Of a stretch of DNA of 64,000 nucleotides, positions 44,299 to 53,289 are shown piece after piece; position 1 is the first letter of the stretch, and every line of letters begins with the position of its first letter. The notes below the pieces were generated by a model that made no database searches, was not told where the DNA came from, and worked only from the letters and a program-made list of their open reading frames with translations. The DNA is from Candidatus Andeanibacterium colombiense (GTDB taxonomy: Bacteria; Pseudomonadota; Alphaproteobacteria; Sphingomonadales; Sphingomonadaceae), in contig CP119316.1 in assembly GCA_029202985.1 (NCBI GenBank), positions 3,335,001-3,399,000 of the forward strand, in the 5' to 3' direction. A program made the translations under genes and the position numbers.

Positions 44299-45879
44299 CT
44301 AGGCGGTCGCGATGCCTTGCGTCTCGAGCCAAGTGGCGACCGGCGCCAGGGCTTCTGTATGCGAGCGCCACTTGCCCACCCCGTCGGAATTGAGCGGGCG
44401 GCGCACCTGCGCGGCGCTGGGGGTCGCCACCGCCGCGCTGTTTTGATGGAACGACAGGCACGCCGGATCCCACTCAAGCCCGCAGTGATCCAGCAGCTTC
44501 CGCGTTTGGGCTTCCTGATCGGCGACAAGGGTTTCGTAGGACAATTGCAGCACGCGCCCTGGGAAAAGCCGCTCCCATAGCGCCATCAGCCGGTCGAACC
44601 GCTGATAGTAGCGCGCCGTATCCATCAAATCGTAGGAATAGGCGTAATAGGCGGACTGGCTTGCGAACAGGTTCTTGTAATTACTCCACACCGTGTCCAT
44701 CGGATTGCGCCGCAGGCACACGATCCGCGCATTGGGCAGGGCCCGCGCGATATGCCCGACATAGAGGAAGTTCGCCGGCAGCTTGTCGGTGAAGCGCGGT
44801 GTCCCCAGCGGGCGGTGATGGGCCGAGCGGGCGAGGTAAGCGTCGCCGATCGCAGCGGGATCGATCCCGCCGCTCGCCGCGATGGTGGCCGGATCGATTA
44901 TCGTGCGCGACGGGGTTCCGGCGAGTTGCTTGACCGCCAGCGGCATCGCCTGGAGCTCTCCGGCCGAGCCGACGTCGCGGTGCGACGAGAGGATCCGGTC
45001 GACCAGCGTGGTCCCGGTGCGCGGCATGCCGACCACGAAGATCGGGGCCGGATCGGGATTGCCTGGGCCCTCGGCCAGTGCCCCCTGCGTGAACAACACC
45101 TCGATCGCATCGAAGATCGCCGCGTCCTGCGCGAAGTCGTAGCGGATCGTCTGCTTGTGCGCGGCATTGGCGGCCGAGAGATGCCGGAACGCCTCTGGCG
45201 CGTCGCCGATATCCTCGAACTCCTTCGCCAGCGCATAGCGGATGCGCAGCGCATCGGCCGGCTGCTCCGCCCGTGCCAGCGCCGCCTCCAGCCGGGTGAC
45301 GTGATTGGCTTCGGCGGTCTGGCGGGAGAGGATCGCCAGCGCATAATGCGCGCGGGCATTGCCCGGGTCGGCGGCAAGGATCGTCTCGTAATGCGTGTTC
45401 GCCTCGGCGATGCGGCCGGTGAAGCCGCTCGCCGCCGCGAGGTTGTAGCGATAGTCGAGATTGTCGGGCCGGGCCGCGACCGCTGCCGAGAACGGCGCGA
45501 CCGAAGCCTCGTGGTCGCCCAGCCGCGCAAGAACGCAGCCGATCGTATCGCAGGTCAGCGCATCGCGTGGCGCGAGCGCCAGCGCTCGCTGCGCGACCTC
45601 CGCCGCCTCGCCGTCGCGCCGCGCGGCGATCAGTAGCCGGGCGAGCTGCGCGAGATGCTCGGCCCGCGCGCCGCGTTGCGCCGCCGCTTCGATCAGCGCG
45701 ATTGCCCGCCCATGGTCGCCCGCGTCCGCGGCGACCATGCCGATCAGGAAGTACCCTTCCGGGAGATCGGGCCTGCCATCCACCAGCGCTTTCGCGGCCG
45801 CCAACGCAGCCGCCGGATCGCCGCGTTTTAGAGCTTCCCGGGCGGCGGCTTCGAGCCGCGCGATATCTTCACCCGTCAT
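44299..45879 (-). CDS. TPR-repeat sulfotransferase-family protein
   Basis: 526 residues; ATG 45879 is taken because GAGG is 5 bases away (ATG 45882 is too close). N-terminal half (about 1-260) is tetratricopeptide repeats (for example PEGYFLIGMVAADAGDHGRA). The C-terminal sulfotransferase domain has the PAPS 5'-phosphosulfate loop VVGMPRTGTTLVDRILSSH and the 3'-phosphate site CLRRNPMDTVWSNYKN. It would transfer sulfate to an unknown acceptor, or act on a peptide held by the TPRs. Genes of this kind commonly neighbour TonB receptors in sphingomonads, here tail to tail. Confidence 0.9.
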   Translation of the reverse strand: MTGEDIARLEAAAREALKRGDPAAALAAAKALVDGRPDLPEGYFLIGMVAADAGDHGRAIALIEAAAQRGARAEHLAQLARLLIAARRDGEAAEVAQRALALAPRDALTCDTIGCVLARLGDHEASVAPFSAAVAARPDNLDYRYNLAAASGFTGRIAEANTHYETILAADPGNARAHYALAILSRQTAEANHVTRLEAALARAEQPADALRIRYALAKEFEDIGDAPEAFRHLSAANAAHKQTIRYDFAQDAAIFDAIEVLFTQGALAEGPGNPDPAPIFVVGMPRTGTTLVDRILSSHRDVGSAGELQAMPLAVKQLAGTPSRTIIDPATIAASGGIDPAAIGDAYLARSAHHRPLGTPRFTDKLPANFLYVGHIARALPNARIVCLRRNPMDTVWSNYKNLFASQSAYYAYSYDLMDTARYYQRFDRLMALWERLFPGRVLQLSYETLVADQEAQTRKLLDHCGLEWDPACLSFHQNSAAVATPSAAQVRRPLNSDGVGKWRSHTEALAPVATWLETQGIATA

Positions 45880-46020
45880 CATGTCCTCGAGACGCTGCGC
45901 GATTGGAAACCCCGCTTAACCGCGCGCCGCGGCCCTGACAATCTCGGCTGCGGGACCCTGGGGCCGGCGATTTCACGCCAGACCGCGAAGGGCATGGATT
46001 TTGCGGTCAGGAGGTGTTAT

Positions 46021-46034
46021 ATACCGATCGTTAT
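46021..46034. promoter_or_regulatory. TetR operator O1
   Basis: ATACCGATCGTTAT, 13 of 14 matches to the palindrome ATACCGATCGGTAT. It overlaps the tetR ATG (46033), so bound repressor would block its own expression. Confidence 0.75.
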
Positions 46035-46638
46035 GGAAGTTCAGACCGCCTGCACTCGCGGACGTCCGCGCGAATTCGATACCGAGCGGGCGCTCGCCGC
46101 CGCGCTGTCGGTGTTCTGGACGAAGGGCTATGAAGGCGCTTCGATGGCCGATCTGACGGAGGCGATGGGCATCACCAAGCCCAGCCTCTACGCTGCCTTC
46201 GGCAACAAGGAAGCGCTCTTCACCAAGGCGCTCGACCTCTATGAGCGCGAGAAACTGGCTTATGTCGGCGAGGCGCTGAAGGCGGCCACCGCGCGCGGCG
46301 TGGCCGAGCATTTCCTGCGCGGTGCGCTTGAGATGTATGCGGGCGAACTGTGCCGCGGCTGCCTGACCGTGATCGGCGCGAGCGCCTGCGGGGATGAGGC
46401 CGAAGGCATTCGCGAGCAGGTAGTGGAGCGCGGCGCAAAGGCCAAGCAGGCGCTGTTCGAACGCTTCGAACGGGCCAAGCGCGACGGCGATCTGCCGGAC
46501 AATGTCGATGCGATCGGACTCGCGTCCTATCTCACCGCGATGTTGCAGGGGATGTCGATCCAGGCGGGGGCAGGGGCGAGCCGTGAGGAACTCGAGCGGC
46601 TGGTGGAAACCTGCCTTGCTACCTGGCCGAGCCGCTAG
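46033..46638 (+). CDS. TetR/AcrR-family repressor of the RND efflux operon
   Basis: 201 residues from ATG 46033. This start places the family N-terminus (GRPREFDTERALAAALSVFW) at the normal distance, but AGGAGGT at 46009-46015 is far (17 bases) and an ATG at 45994 is in frame, so the start is uncertain. HTH: SMADLTEAMGITKPSLYAAF. The rest is a helical ligand-binding domain with a Cys pair (ELCRGCLTVIGASACGD). Three similar palindromes, one at its own start and two before the efflux genes, make autorepression and control of the RND pump very likely. Confidence 0.9.
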   Translation: MEVQTACTRGRPREFDTERALAAALSVFWTKGYEGASMADLTEAMGITKPSLYAAFGNKEALFTKALDLYEREKLAYVGEALKAATARGVAEHFLRGALEMYAGELCRGCLTVIGASACGDEAEGIREQVVERGAKAKQALFERFERAKRDGDLPDNVDAIGLASYLTAMLQGMSIQAGAGASREELERLVETCLATWPSR

Positions 46639-46661
46639 CTTGCGAGGCGTACTCTACTTTT

Positions 46662-46675
46662 TTACCGATCAGTAT
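46662..46675. promoter_or_regulatory. TetR operator O2
   Basis: TTACCGATCAGTAT, 12 of 14 matches to ATACCGATCGGTAT. It lies just upstream of the RND operon promoter -35, so binding could interfere with RNA polymerase or loop with O3. Confidence 0.7.
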
Positions 46676-46684
46676 AAATATGGG

Positions 46685-46722
46685 TTGACGACACCGCCTG
46701 CGATTTCTATACCAGTCGGTAT
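46685..46722 (+). promoter_or_regulatory. RND operon promoter with TetR operator O3
   Basis: TTGACG (46685-46690), a 17-base spacer and TATACC (46708-46713) form a good sigma-70-type promoter. ATACCAGTCGGTAT (46709-46722, 12 of 14 matches to the O1 palindrome) covers the -10, the classic position for repression. Confidence 0.78.
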
Positions 46723-47013
46723 GTAAAGCGGTGCGCCGCGAATCGCTCTCCTAGGAAAGCGGCGGCGCGCGGCAGTCACATGACAGCGAGATCCCGGCGG
46801 GCGTCGGCCACAAAGCGCCCGCCGGGTGATCGGGATATTCCGGTTCCAACCCGCATCAAGCGCGAGGGGCCGGCGAAGGCCGATCCGGCCTTCGTCACGA
46901 TACTCAGGGTGAGGACGATGCGGCCGGGAAGTGTGCTTCCCGCAGCGACGGGGTGTAGCCTGGCTGCACCCTCGCCGCCGTCCGCGCGTCCTCGAATAGC
47001 AGGGCAACGGATT
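46723..47013 (+). other. Long leader of the RND operon
   Basis: About 290 bases between the promoter and the membrane-fusion gene. A frame is open from 46780, but I see no start signal. It holds a perfect 8-bp hairpin CGAAGGCC-GATCC-GGCCTTCG (46874-46894) followed by TACTCAGGGTGAGGACG, which resembles the short dispersed repeats common in sphingomonad spacers. No T-run follows. Confidence 0.45.
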
Positions 47014-48270
47014 ATGAACGAGCTGACGTCGATCGAACTGCATGACGGCAAGACCATGCGACTGGTGGATTTTCCGAAACTGCACCGTAAGCGCACGCTC
47101 GGCATCGTCGCGGTCATCGCTGCGCTCGGCCTCGCCTGGTATGTGTTCGGCCGCGCACCGGCCGCGGCCCCAGCGGCTCCGCCTCCGGTAGTCACGGTCG
47201 CGACCCCGCTTCAGCGCGAAATCACCGAATGGGACGAATTCATCGGCCGGTTCGAGGCTAGCCGGTCGGTCGAGATCCGTCCGCGCGTCTCGGGTGCGGT
47301 CACCGCGGTCTATTTCAAGGATGGCCAGATTGTGCGCAAGGGTCAGCCGCTCTTCACCATCGATCCACGACCCTATGCGGCCGCGCTGCGCGAAGCGCGC
47401 GCCGATGCGGCTTCGGCGAGCAGCGACCTGGCGCTCGCGCGCAGCGATCTCGATCGTGCTTCGCGCCTGGTCGATTTCGATGCGGTTTCCAAAAGTGAGA
47501 TCGACCGCCTGAAGGCTCGCGAACGCGCAGCGTCGGCGGCTTTGGCCGCGGCGCAAGCGCGGATCGCCACGCGCGCGCTTGATGTCGAATTCGCGACCGT
47601 CCGCGCGCCGATGACCGGCCGCATTTCGGACCGCCGCGTCGATCCGGGCAATCTCGTTTCGGCCGGCGACGGCGGCACGGGCACGCTGCTGACCACGCTG
47701 ATGGCGGTCGATCCGATCTATTTCAGCTTCGAGGGCTCCGAAGCGCTGTTCCTCAAGGCCAAGCGCAACGGCTCGGCCGATGGCCTGACCGTCGCGGTGC
47801 GGCTGCAGGATGAGAACGACTATGTCCACCAGGGCAAGCTCGACTTCACCGACAACGGGCTCGATCCGCGCTCCGGCACGATCCGGGCGCGGGCCATCTT
47901 CGCCAATTCCGATCTGTTCCTGACTCCAGGCATGTTCGGCAATATGCGCCTCGCGACCGGCGGCAAAGTCAACGCGCTGCTGGTGCCGGACACCGCGGTG
48001 CAGACCGATCAGGCGCGCAAGACGCTGCTGGTCGTCGGCAGGGACGGCAAGGTTGTCGTCAAGCCGGTCGAGCTTGGCCCGGTGATCGACGGCCTCCGGG
48101 TCGTGCGGTCGGGCATCCTGCCGACCGACCGGGTCGTGATCGTCGGCACGCAGTCCGCCGCGCCCGGCAGCAAGGTCGATCCGCATCAGGGCAGCATCGT
48201 GCCCGAAAAGCAGTCCGCCGCGCCCACCCTTGCCGCGCCGCTGCCCGGCAAGGCCACCTTCGCCAACTGA
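47014..48270 (+). CDS. RND efflux membrane-fusion protein (AcrA/MexE type)
   Basis: 418 residues from ATG 47014. One N-terminal membrane helix without lipobox (TLGIVAVIAALGLAWYVFG). Lipoyl half-motifs VEIRPRVSGAVTAVYFKDGQ and FATVRAPMTGRISDRRVDPG flank a helical hairpin (about 150-215). The barrel and membrane-proximal parts follow (SGTIRARAIFANSDLFLTPG). It joins the RND pump to the outer-membrane channel. The sequence is closest to the MexE/AcrA HAE1 group. It is 22 bases before the pump gene, and all three parts of the system are in order. Confidence 0.93.
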   Translation: MNELTSIELHDGKTMRLVDFPKLHRKRTLGIVAVIAALGLAWYVFGRAPAAAPAAPPPVVTVATPLQREITEWDEFIGRFEASRSVEIRPRVSGAVTAVYFKDGQIVRKGQPLFTIDPRPYAAALREARADAASASSDLALARSDLDRASRLVDFDAVSKSEIDRLKARERAASAALAAAQARIATRALDVEFATVRAPMTGRISDRRVDPGNLVSAGDGGTGTLLTTLMAVDPIYFSFEGSEALFLKAKRNGSADGLTVAVRLQDENDYVHQGKLDFTDNGLDPRSGTIRARAIFANSDLFLTPGMFGNMRLATGGKVNALLVPDTAVQTDQARKTLLVVGRDGKVVVKPVELGPVIDGLRVVRSGILPTDRVVIVGTQSAAPGSKVDPHQGSIVPEKQSAAPTLAAPLPGKATFAN

Positions 48271-48292
48271 TCCGGATTTCTGGGGCAAGCTC

Positions 48293-51200
48293 ATGCGTCT
48301 TTCACGCTTCTTTATCGACCGCCCGATCTTCGCCGCGGTGATTGCCGTGCTGATCAGCGTCGTTGGTGCGATCTGCTATTTCGTCCTCCCGGTGTCGCAA
48401 TATCCCGACATCGTCCCGCCGACCGTCACCGTGACCGCCACCTATCCGGGCGCTTCGGCCGAGACCGTGGCGGACACGGTCGCAAACCCGATCGAGCAGG
48501 AGATCAACGGGGTCGAGGGGATGCTCTACCAGTCCTCCCAATCGACTGGCGATGGGCGGGTGGTGATCACGATCACCTTCGCGCAGGGCACCGATCTCGA
48601 TCAGGCGCAGGTGCTGGTGCAGAACCGCGTTGCGATTGCGGAGCCGCGCCTGCCGGCCGAAGTCCAGCGGCTCGGGATCGTCACCAAGAAGACCTCGCCT
48701 GACTTCCTGCTGATCGTGAACCTGATCTCGCCGGACGGGTCGCTCGACCGCGAATATATGTCCAACTACGCGCAGACCCGGATCAAGGACCAGTTGGCCC
48801 GGCTCGACGGCGTCGGCGATGTGCAGATGTTCGGCTCGCGCGATCTGTCGATGCGGGTGTGGATCGATCCGACCCGCGCGGCGGCCTTCGGCCTGACCGG
48901 CACCGATATCGTCAACGCCCTGCGCGCGCAGAACGTGCAGGTCGCGGCCGGTACGCTCGGCCAGCCGCCTTCGGGTGGCAGCGCGTTCCAGCTCAACGTC
49001 GAAACCCAGGGCCGCTTCACCGATGCCGAGCAATTCGCCGATGTCGTGATCCGCACCGATGCCGAAGGGCGCCAAGTGAAGGTTTCCGATGTCGCACGGG
49101 TCGAGCTCGGTGCTGAGGATTACGGCACCTCCGCCTATCTCGGCGACAAGGATTCGGTGATCATCCCGATGTTCCAGCGGCCCGGCTCGAACGCGCTCGG
49201 CGCGGCCGAGGGGATCAAGGCCGAGATGGAGAAACTGTCGAAGGACTTCCCCGCCGGCCTTGAATACAAGATCGTCTATAACCCGACCGAATTCATTGCG
49301 AAGTCGGTCGACGCGGTGGTTGAAACCCTGCTCGAAGCGATCGTTCTGGTCGTGCTGGTGATCCTGGTGTTCCTCCAGAAATGGCGCGCGGCGCTGATCC
49401 CGGTGCTGGCGATCCCGGTATCGCTGGTCGGCACTTTCGCGGTGCTCGCGGCGTTCGGCTATTCGCTCAACAACCTCTCGCTGTTCGGGCTGGTGCTGGC
49501 GATCGGGATCGTGGTCGACGATGCGATCGTGGTGGTCGAGAATGTCGAGCGCAACATCGAGCACGGCCTCTCGCCGCTCGAAGCCGCACGCACCTCGATG
49601 GACGAAGTCGCCACGGCGCTGGTCGCGATCGTGCTGGTGCTGTGCGCGGTGTTCGTGCCGACGCTGTTCATCGGCGGGATGTCGGGCGCCTTCTACCAGC
49701 AGTTCGCGGTGACCATTTCCGCCGCGACGATCATCTCGCTGCTGCTGTCGCTGACCCTGTCGCCGGCGCTCGCCGCGATGCTGCTGCGCGCGCATCGCCG
49801 CAATGATACCGACCCGGCCTGGCGCAAGGTGCTTGAGCGGGCAGGTGACGCTTTCAACCGTGCGTTCGAGAAATTCGGCGCCGCCTATGCCCGGCTTACC
49901 GCCCGACTGATCGGCATGCCGAAGCGCATGATGGCCGCTTATGGCGGGCTGATCGCACTGACCTTTGCCTCGCTGTTCTGGACACCGACCGGTTTCATTC
50001 CGGCGCAGGACCAGGGCTACTTCTTCACTATCATCCAACTGCCGCCGGGGTCTTCGACCGCGCGCACCGATGCGGTGATGAAGAAGGTCGCCGCCCGGAT
50101 GCTGAAGATCCCGGGGATCAGCAACACGGTGATGCTGTCAGGCTTCGATGGCGCTTCGGAAACCCGCAACGCCAGTTCGGCCGCGGCCTATTGGGTGCTC
50201 GACGATTTTGAGAAGCGCGCGAAAAACCACCAGTCGATCGATGCGTTGATGGACACCGCCCGCAAGGCCACCGCCGATATCCATGAAGCGCAGCTGCTGA
50301 TCGTCAAGCCGCCGCTGATCCGCGGGATCGGCTCGGCCGGTGGTTTCCGCATGATGGTGGAAGACCGCGACGGGCAGGGCTTCAAGGCGCTGGAAAAAGC
50401 GTCGAACGGGCTAATCGCAAAGGCCAATCAGACCCCGGGCTTCGCCGGTGTCTATACGTTCTTCGAAACCGGGACACCGCGCGTCTACGCCAATATCGAC
50501 CGCGAGAAGGCCGAGCTGCTCGGCGTGCCGCCGGAGCGGGTGTTCGAGACGTTGCAGGTCTATCTTGGTTCGGCCTTCGTGAACGATTTCAACCTCTTGG
50601 GGCGGACTTATCGAGTGACCGCGCAAGCCGACGAACAGTTCCGCCGGACACCTGCGGATATCGCCAACCTCCAGACCCGGTCCGACAATGGCGCGATGGT
50701 GCCGCTGGGCGCGGTGGCGACGTTCCAGGACAAGGCCGGGCCCTACCGCGTGATGCGCTACAACCTCGCTCCGGCGGTCGCGATCGATGGCGACACCGCG
50801 CCGGGCTATGCCTCGGGCCACTCGCTCGACACGATGGACAAGCTGGCGGATGCGAATTTGCCGCGCGGGTTCACCCATGAATGGACCGGGATCGCCTATC
50901 AGCAGAAATTCGCCGGCAATACGGCGATCCTGGTGTTCGCGATGGCGGTGCTGTTCGTGTTCCTGGTGCTCGCCGCGCAATACGAAAGCCTGGTAATGCC
51001 GCTTGCTATCATCCTGATCGTACCGATGTGTCTGCTGGCTGCGATGGCGGGGGTCAACATCAGGGGAATGGACAACAACGTCCTGACCCAGATCGGACTG
51101 GTGGTGCTGATCGCACTGGCGGCGAAGAACGCGATCCTGATCGTGGAATTTGCCCGCCAGGGCGAGGAACTGCACGGCTACAGCCCGGTCGAGGCCGCGG

Positions 51201-51484
51201 TCCATGCGGCCGAGCAGCGGCTGCGCCCGATCCTGATGACGAGCTTCGCCTTCATCCTCGGCACGTTGCCGCTGGTGATCGCGACGGGGGCCGGCGCGGA
51301 ATTGCGCCAAGCGCTGGGCACCGCGGTGTTCTTCGGCATGGCCGGGGTCACCGGCTTCGGCCTGCTGTTCACGCCGACCTTCTACGTCGTCTGCCGCGCG
51401 CTGGGAGACCGGCTGGCGGATATGCGCCGCCGCCACTCCACCGATGGCGAAGACGGCGCCTTTGTGCCGCACCCGGCCGAATAG
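48293..51484 (+). CDS. RND multidrug efflux pump (AcrB/MexF, HAE1 family)
   Basis: 1063-residue inner-membrane proton/drug antiporter, full length, from ATG 48293. Starts MRLSRFFIDRPIFAAVIAVL as typical for HAE1 pumps. Periplasmic porter motif VSQYPDIVPPTVTVTATYPG. TM4 proton-relay acids in LVLAIGIVVDDAIVVVENVE (adjacent D-D). The repeat of the fold includes GLVVLIALAAKNAILIVEFA with the TM10 Lys. It exports lipophilic compounds, dyes or antibiotics with the fusion protein before and the NodT channel after it. Controlled by the TetR operators upstream. Confidence 0.95.
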   Translation: MRLSRFFIDRPIFAAVIAVLISVVGAICYFVLPVSQYPDIVPPTVTVTATYPGASAETVADTVANPIEQEINGVEGMLYQSSQSTGDGRVVITITFAQGTDLDQAQVLVQNRVAIAEPRLPAEVQRLGIVTKKTSPDFLLIVNLISPDGSLDREYMSNYAQTRIKDQLARLDGVGDVQMFGSRDLSMRVWIDPTRAAAFGLTGTDIVNALRAQNVQVAAGTLGQPPSGGSAFQLNVETQGRFTDAEQFADVVIRTDAEGRQVKVSDVARVELGAEDYGTSAYLGDKDSVIIPMFQRPGSNALGAAEGIKAEMEKLSKDFPAGLEYKIVYNPTEFIAKSVDAVVETLLEAIVLVVLVILVFLQKWRAALIPVLAIPVSLVGTFAVLAAFGYSLNNLSLFGLVLAIGIVVDDAIVVVENVERNIEHGLSPLEAARTSMDEVATALVAIVLVLCAVFVPTLFIGGMSGAFYQQFAVTISAATIISLLLSLTLSPALAAMLLRAHRRNDTDPAWRKVLERAGDAFNRAFEKFGAAYARLTARLIGMPKRMMAAYGGLIALTFASLFWTPTGFIPAQDQGYFFTIIQLPPGSSTARTDAVMKKVAARMLKIPGISNTVMLSGFDGASETRNASSAAAYWVLDDFEKRAKNHQSIDALMDTARKATADIHEAQLLIVKPPLIRGIGSAGGFRMMVEDRDGQGFKALEKASNGLIAKANQTPGFAGVYTFFETGTPRVYANIDREKAELLGVPPERVFETLQVYLGSAFVNDFNLLGRTYRVTAQADEQFRRTPADIANLQTRSDNGAMVPLGAVATFQDKAGPYRVMRYNLAPAVAIDGDTAPGYASGHSLDTMDKLADANLPRGFTHEWTGIAYQQKFAGNTAILVFAMAVLFVFLVLAAQYESLVMPLAIILIVPMCLLAAMAGVNIRGMDNNVLTQIGLVVLIALAAKNAILIVEFARQGEELHGYSPVEAAVHAAEQRLRPILMTSFAFILGTLPLVIATGAGAELRQALGTAVFFGMAGVTGFGLLFTPTFYVVCRALGDRLADMRRRHSTDGEDGAFVPHPAE

Positions 51485-51496
51485 GAATCGCATAAC

Positions 51497-52906
51497 ATGA
51501 CCATCCACCGTGCCCTTCTGGCTTCGCTATCCGCACTGGCGCTCGGCGCCTGCGCGGTAGGGCCGGACTTCGTCGATCCCGTCCCCCCCAAGACGTCGTC
51601 CGGCCCTTTCTTGTCCGCAACCAATCCGGCCTTCGCGCCCGATCCCGCCCCGGCGGACTGGTGGCGCCTGTATGACGATCCGGTGCTCGACGGACTGGTC
51701 GGCGACGCACTGGCGAAAAACACCGACATCCGGGTCGCGCTCGCCAATATCGACAAGGCGCGTGCCGGCTTGCGCGGCTCGCGCGCCGGGCGCCTGCCGC
51801 AGGCTTCGGTCGGTGGGCAGGCCACCTATGGCCGCCTGCCTGAATCCCAGCGCCTCGCCGGCGCCCCGCGGGAGGACTGGGCGATCGATGCCGGGCTCGA
51901 CGTCGGTTACGAACTCGATCTGTTCGGGCGGGTGAGCCGCGACATCGAAGCGTCTTCGGCCGATCTCGACGCCGCGCGCGCCGATGCCGACGCGGTGCGG
52001 GTGGTGGTCGTCGCCGACACCACGCGTGCCTATGCCGATGCGGCCTCGGGCGCGGCAAGGCTCGCGGTCGCACAGCGCATCGTCAGCCTGCTCGACAAAT
52101 CGGTCGAGCTTACCGGGCGCCGCCACGATGCGGGGCTCGCCACCGGGCTCGACCTTGCCCAGATTTCCGCGCTGCGCGATCAGCGCGCCGCCGAGATCCC
52201 CGAGATCGAGGCCCAGCGGCAGGCGGCCCTGTTCCGCCTCGCCACGCTGACCGGGCGGACCCCCGCCGAGCTGCCGCCGATCGCCGGCGAACGCGCGGTC
52301 GGGCTCGAGATCGTCCAGGCGATCCCGGTCGGCGACGGCGCGGCGCTGCTCGCCCGGCGGCCGGACGTGCATGCGGCCGAACGCCGCCTGGCCGCGGCGA
52401 CCGCGCGCATCGGCGTCGCGACCGCCGATCTCTATCCGAAGATCACTCTCGGCGGATCGGTCGGATCCACCGGAACCGGGCTGGGCGATCTGTTCGGTGC
52501 GGGTCCATTGCGCTGGCTGCTCGGCCCGCTGCTCAGCTGGGCGGTCAATCCGGAACCGGCCCGCGCACGGATCGCCGGGGCTGAGGCCGATACCCAGGCA
52601 CGCCTCGCCGAGTTTGACGGTGCGGTGCTCGGCGCGCTGGAGGAAACCGAAGTCGCGCTGTCCGATTATTCGCACGCGCTCCAGCGGCGCCAGGCACTGC
52701 AGGCGGCGCGCGACCAGGCGAAGCGCGCGGCCGACATCACCGCTGCGCAATTGCGCGAAGGCACGGTGGATTCTCTACGGGTGCTGGATGTCCAGCGCAC
52801 CTATGCCGAGACCGAGGCCGCGCTGGCCGATCAGGACGCGGTCGTGTCGCGCCGCCAGATCGACCTCTTCCGGGCACTGGCCGGCGGGTGGAGCGCGCCT
52901 GTCTAG
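51497..52906 (+). CDS. NodT-family outer-membrane efflux lipoprotein of the RND system
   Basis: 469 residues, ATG 51497 with AGGAA upstream and 12 bases after the pump gene. Lipobox LGAC (SLSALALGACAVGPDF). TolC-like repeats: WWRLYDDPVLDGLVGDALAK, GYELDLFGRVSRDIEASSAD, LLARRPDVHAAERRLAAATA. It completes the tripartite pump. No terminator is visible right after the stop. Confidence 0.93.
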   Translation: MTIHRALLASLSALALGACAVGPDFVDPVPPKTSSGPFLSATNPAFAPDPAPADWWRLYDDPVLDGLVGDALAKNTDIRVALANIDKARAGLRGSRAGRLPQASVGGQATYGRLPESQRLAGAPREDWAIDAGLDVGYELDLFGRVSRDIEASSADLDAARADADAVRVVVVADTTRAYADAASGAARLAVAQRIVSLLDKSVELTGRRHDAGLATGLDLAQISALRDQRAAEIPEIEAQRQAALFRLATLTGRTPAELPPIAGERAVGLEIVQAIPVGDGAALLARRPDVHAAERRLAAATARIGVATADLYPKITLGGSVGSTGTGLGDLFGAGPLRWLLGPLLSWAVNPEPARARIAGAEADTQARLAEFDGAVLGALEETEVALSDYSHALQRRQALQAARDQAKRAADITAAQLREGTVDSLRVLDVQRTYAETEAALADQDAVVSRRQIDLFRALAGGWSAPV

Positions 52907-53289
52907 GAGTTCGATCGCCGTAGGTTGTCGCGATGCCCTCATCCGGGCGGCCATTGGTGTGGCTCAAATTGGGTTCGTCTCGCAGCGGCGTAATAAACAT
53001 ATTTTCTATTGCTACGATTGCGATACTTCATTCTCTAAAAAGATCGAGAGTAGTGATCGGTTACCTACGGAGGCAATCGCAACGCACCCCGCCGCCCATC
53101 CGCTCGCTAGCGCGTTTGTCTCGCAGGGATCAAGACAGACCGGCGCGAGTGGCAGTGCGGCCGACGCAGGAGCATTCCTTGTCCCGGAGAGGTGGTGAAA
53201 ACGCGTTCAAGCGCAATAAATTGCGCAATAGGCGCGATAATTCGCTGAAAATTGTTGCGAGTGATTTGCGATAGCGATAGCGGGGCTGG
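52907..53289. other. Intergenic region between RND operon and iron-redox operon
   Basis: 383 bases with no supported gene; a 113-codon frame (52933-53274) lacks a ribosome-binding site or family features. The stretch around 52990-53060 and the last 80 bases are AT-rich. The last part contains the Fur-like box before the PepSY gene (53255-53273). Confidence 0.5.
53255..53273. promoter_or_regulatory. Fur-like box 1 (PepSY operon)
   Basis: TTGCGAGTGATTTGCGATA, 16 bases before the GTG of the PepSY gene. It shares the TTGCGA(A/G)T-A-T core with two other boxes before the receptor and tonB genes, so iron repression of the operon is likely. Confidence 0.6.

Noticed and set aside
52933..53274. 113-codon frame in the spacer before the PepSY gene
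   Set aside because: No ribosome-binding site, Arg/Ser-rich composition and it overlaps the Fur-like box; more likely untranslated control DNA.
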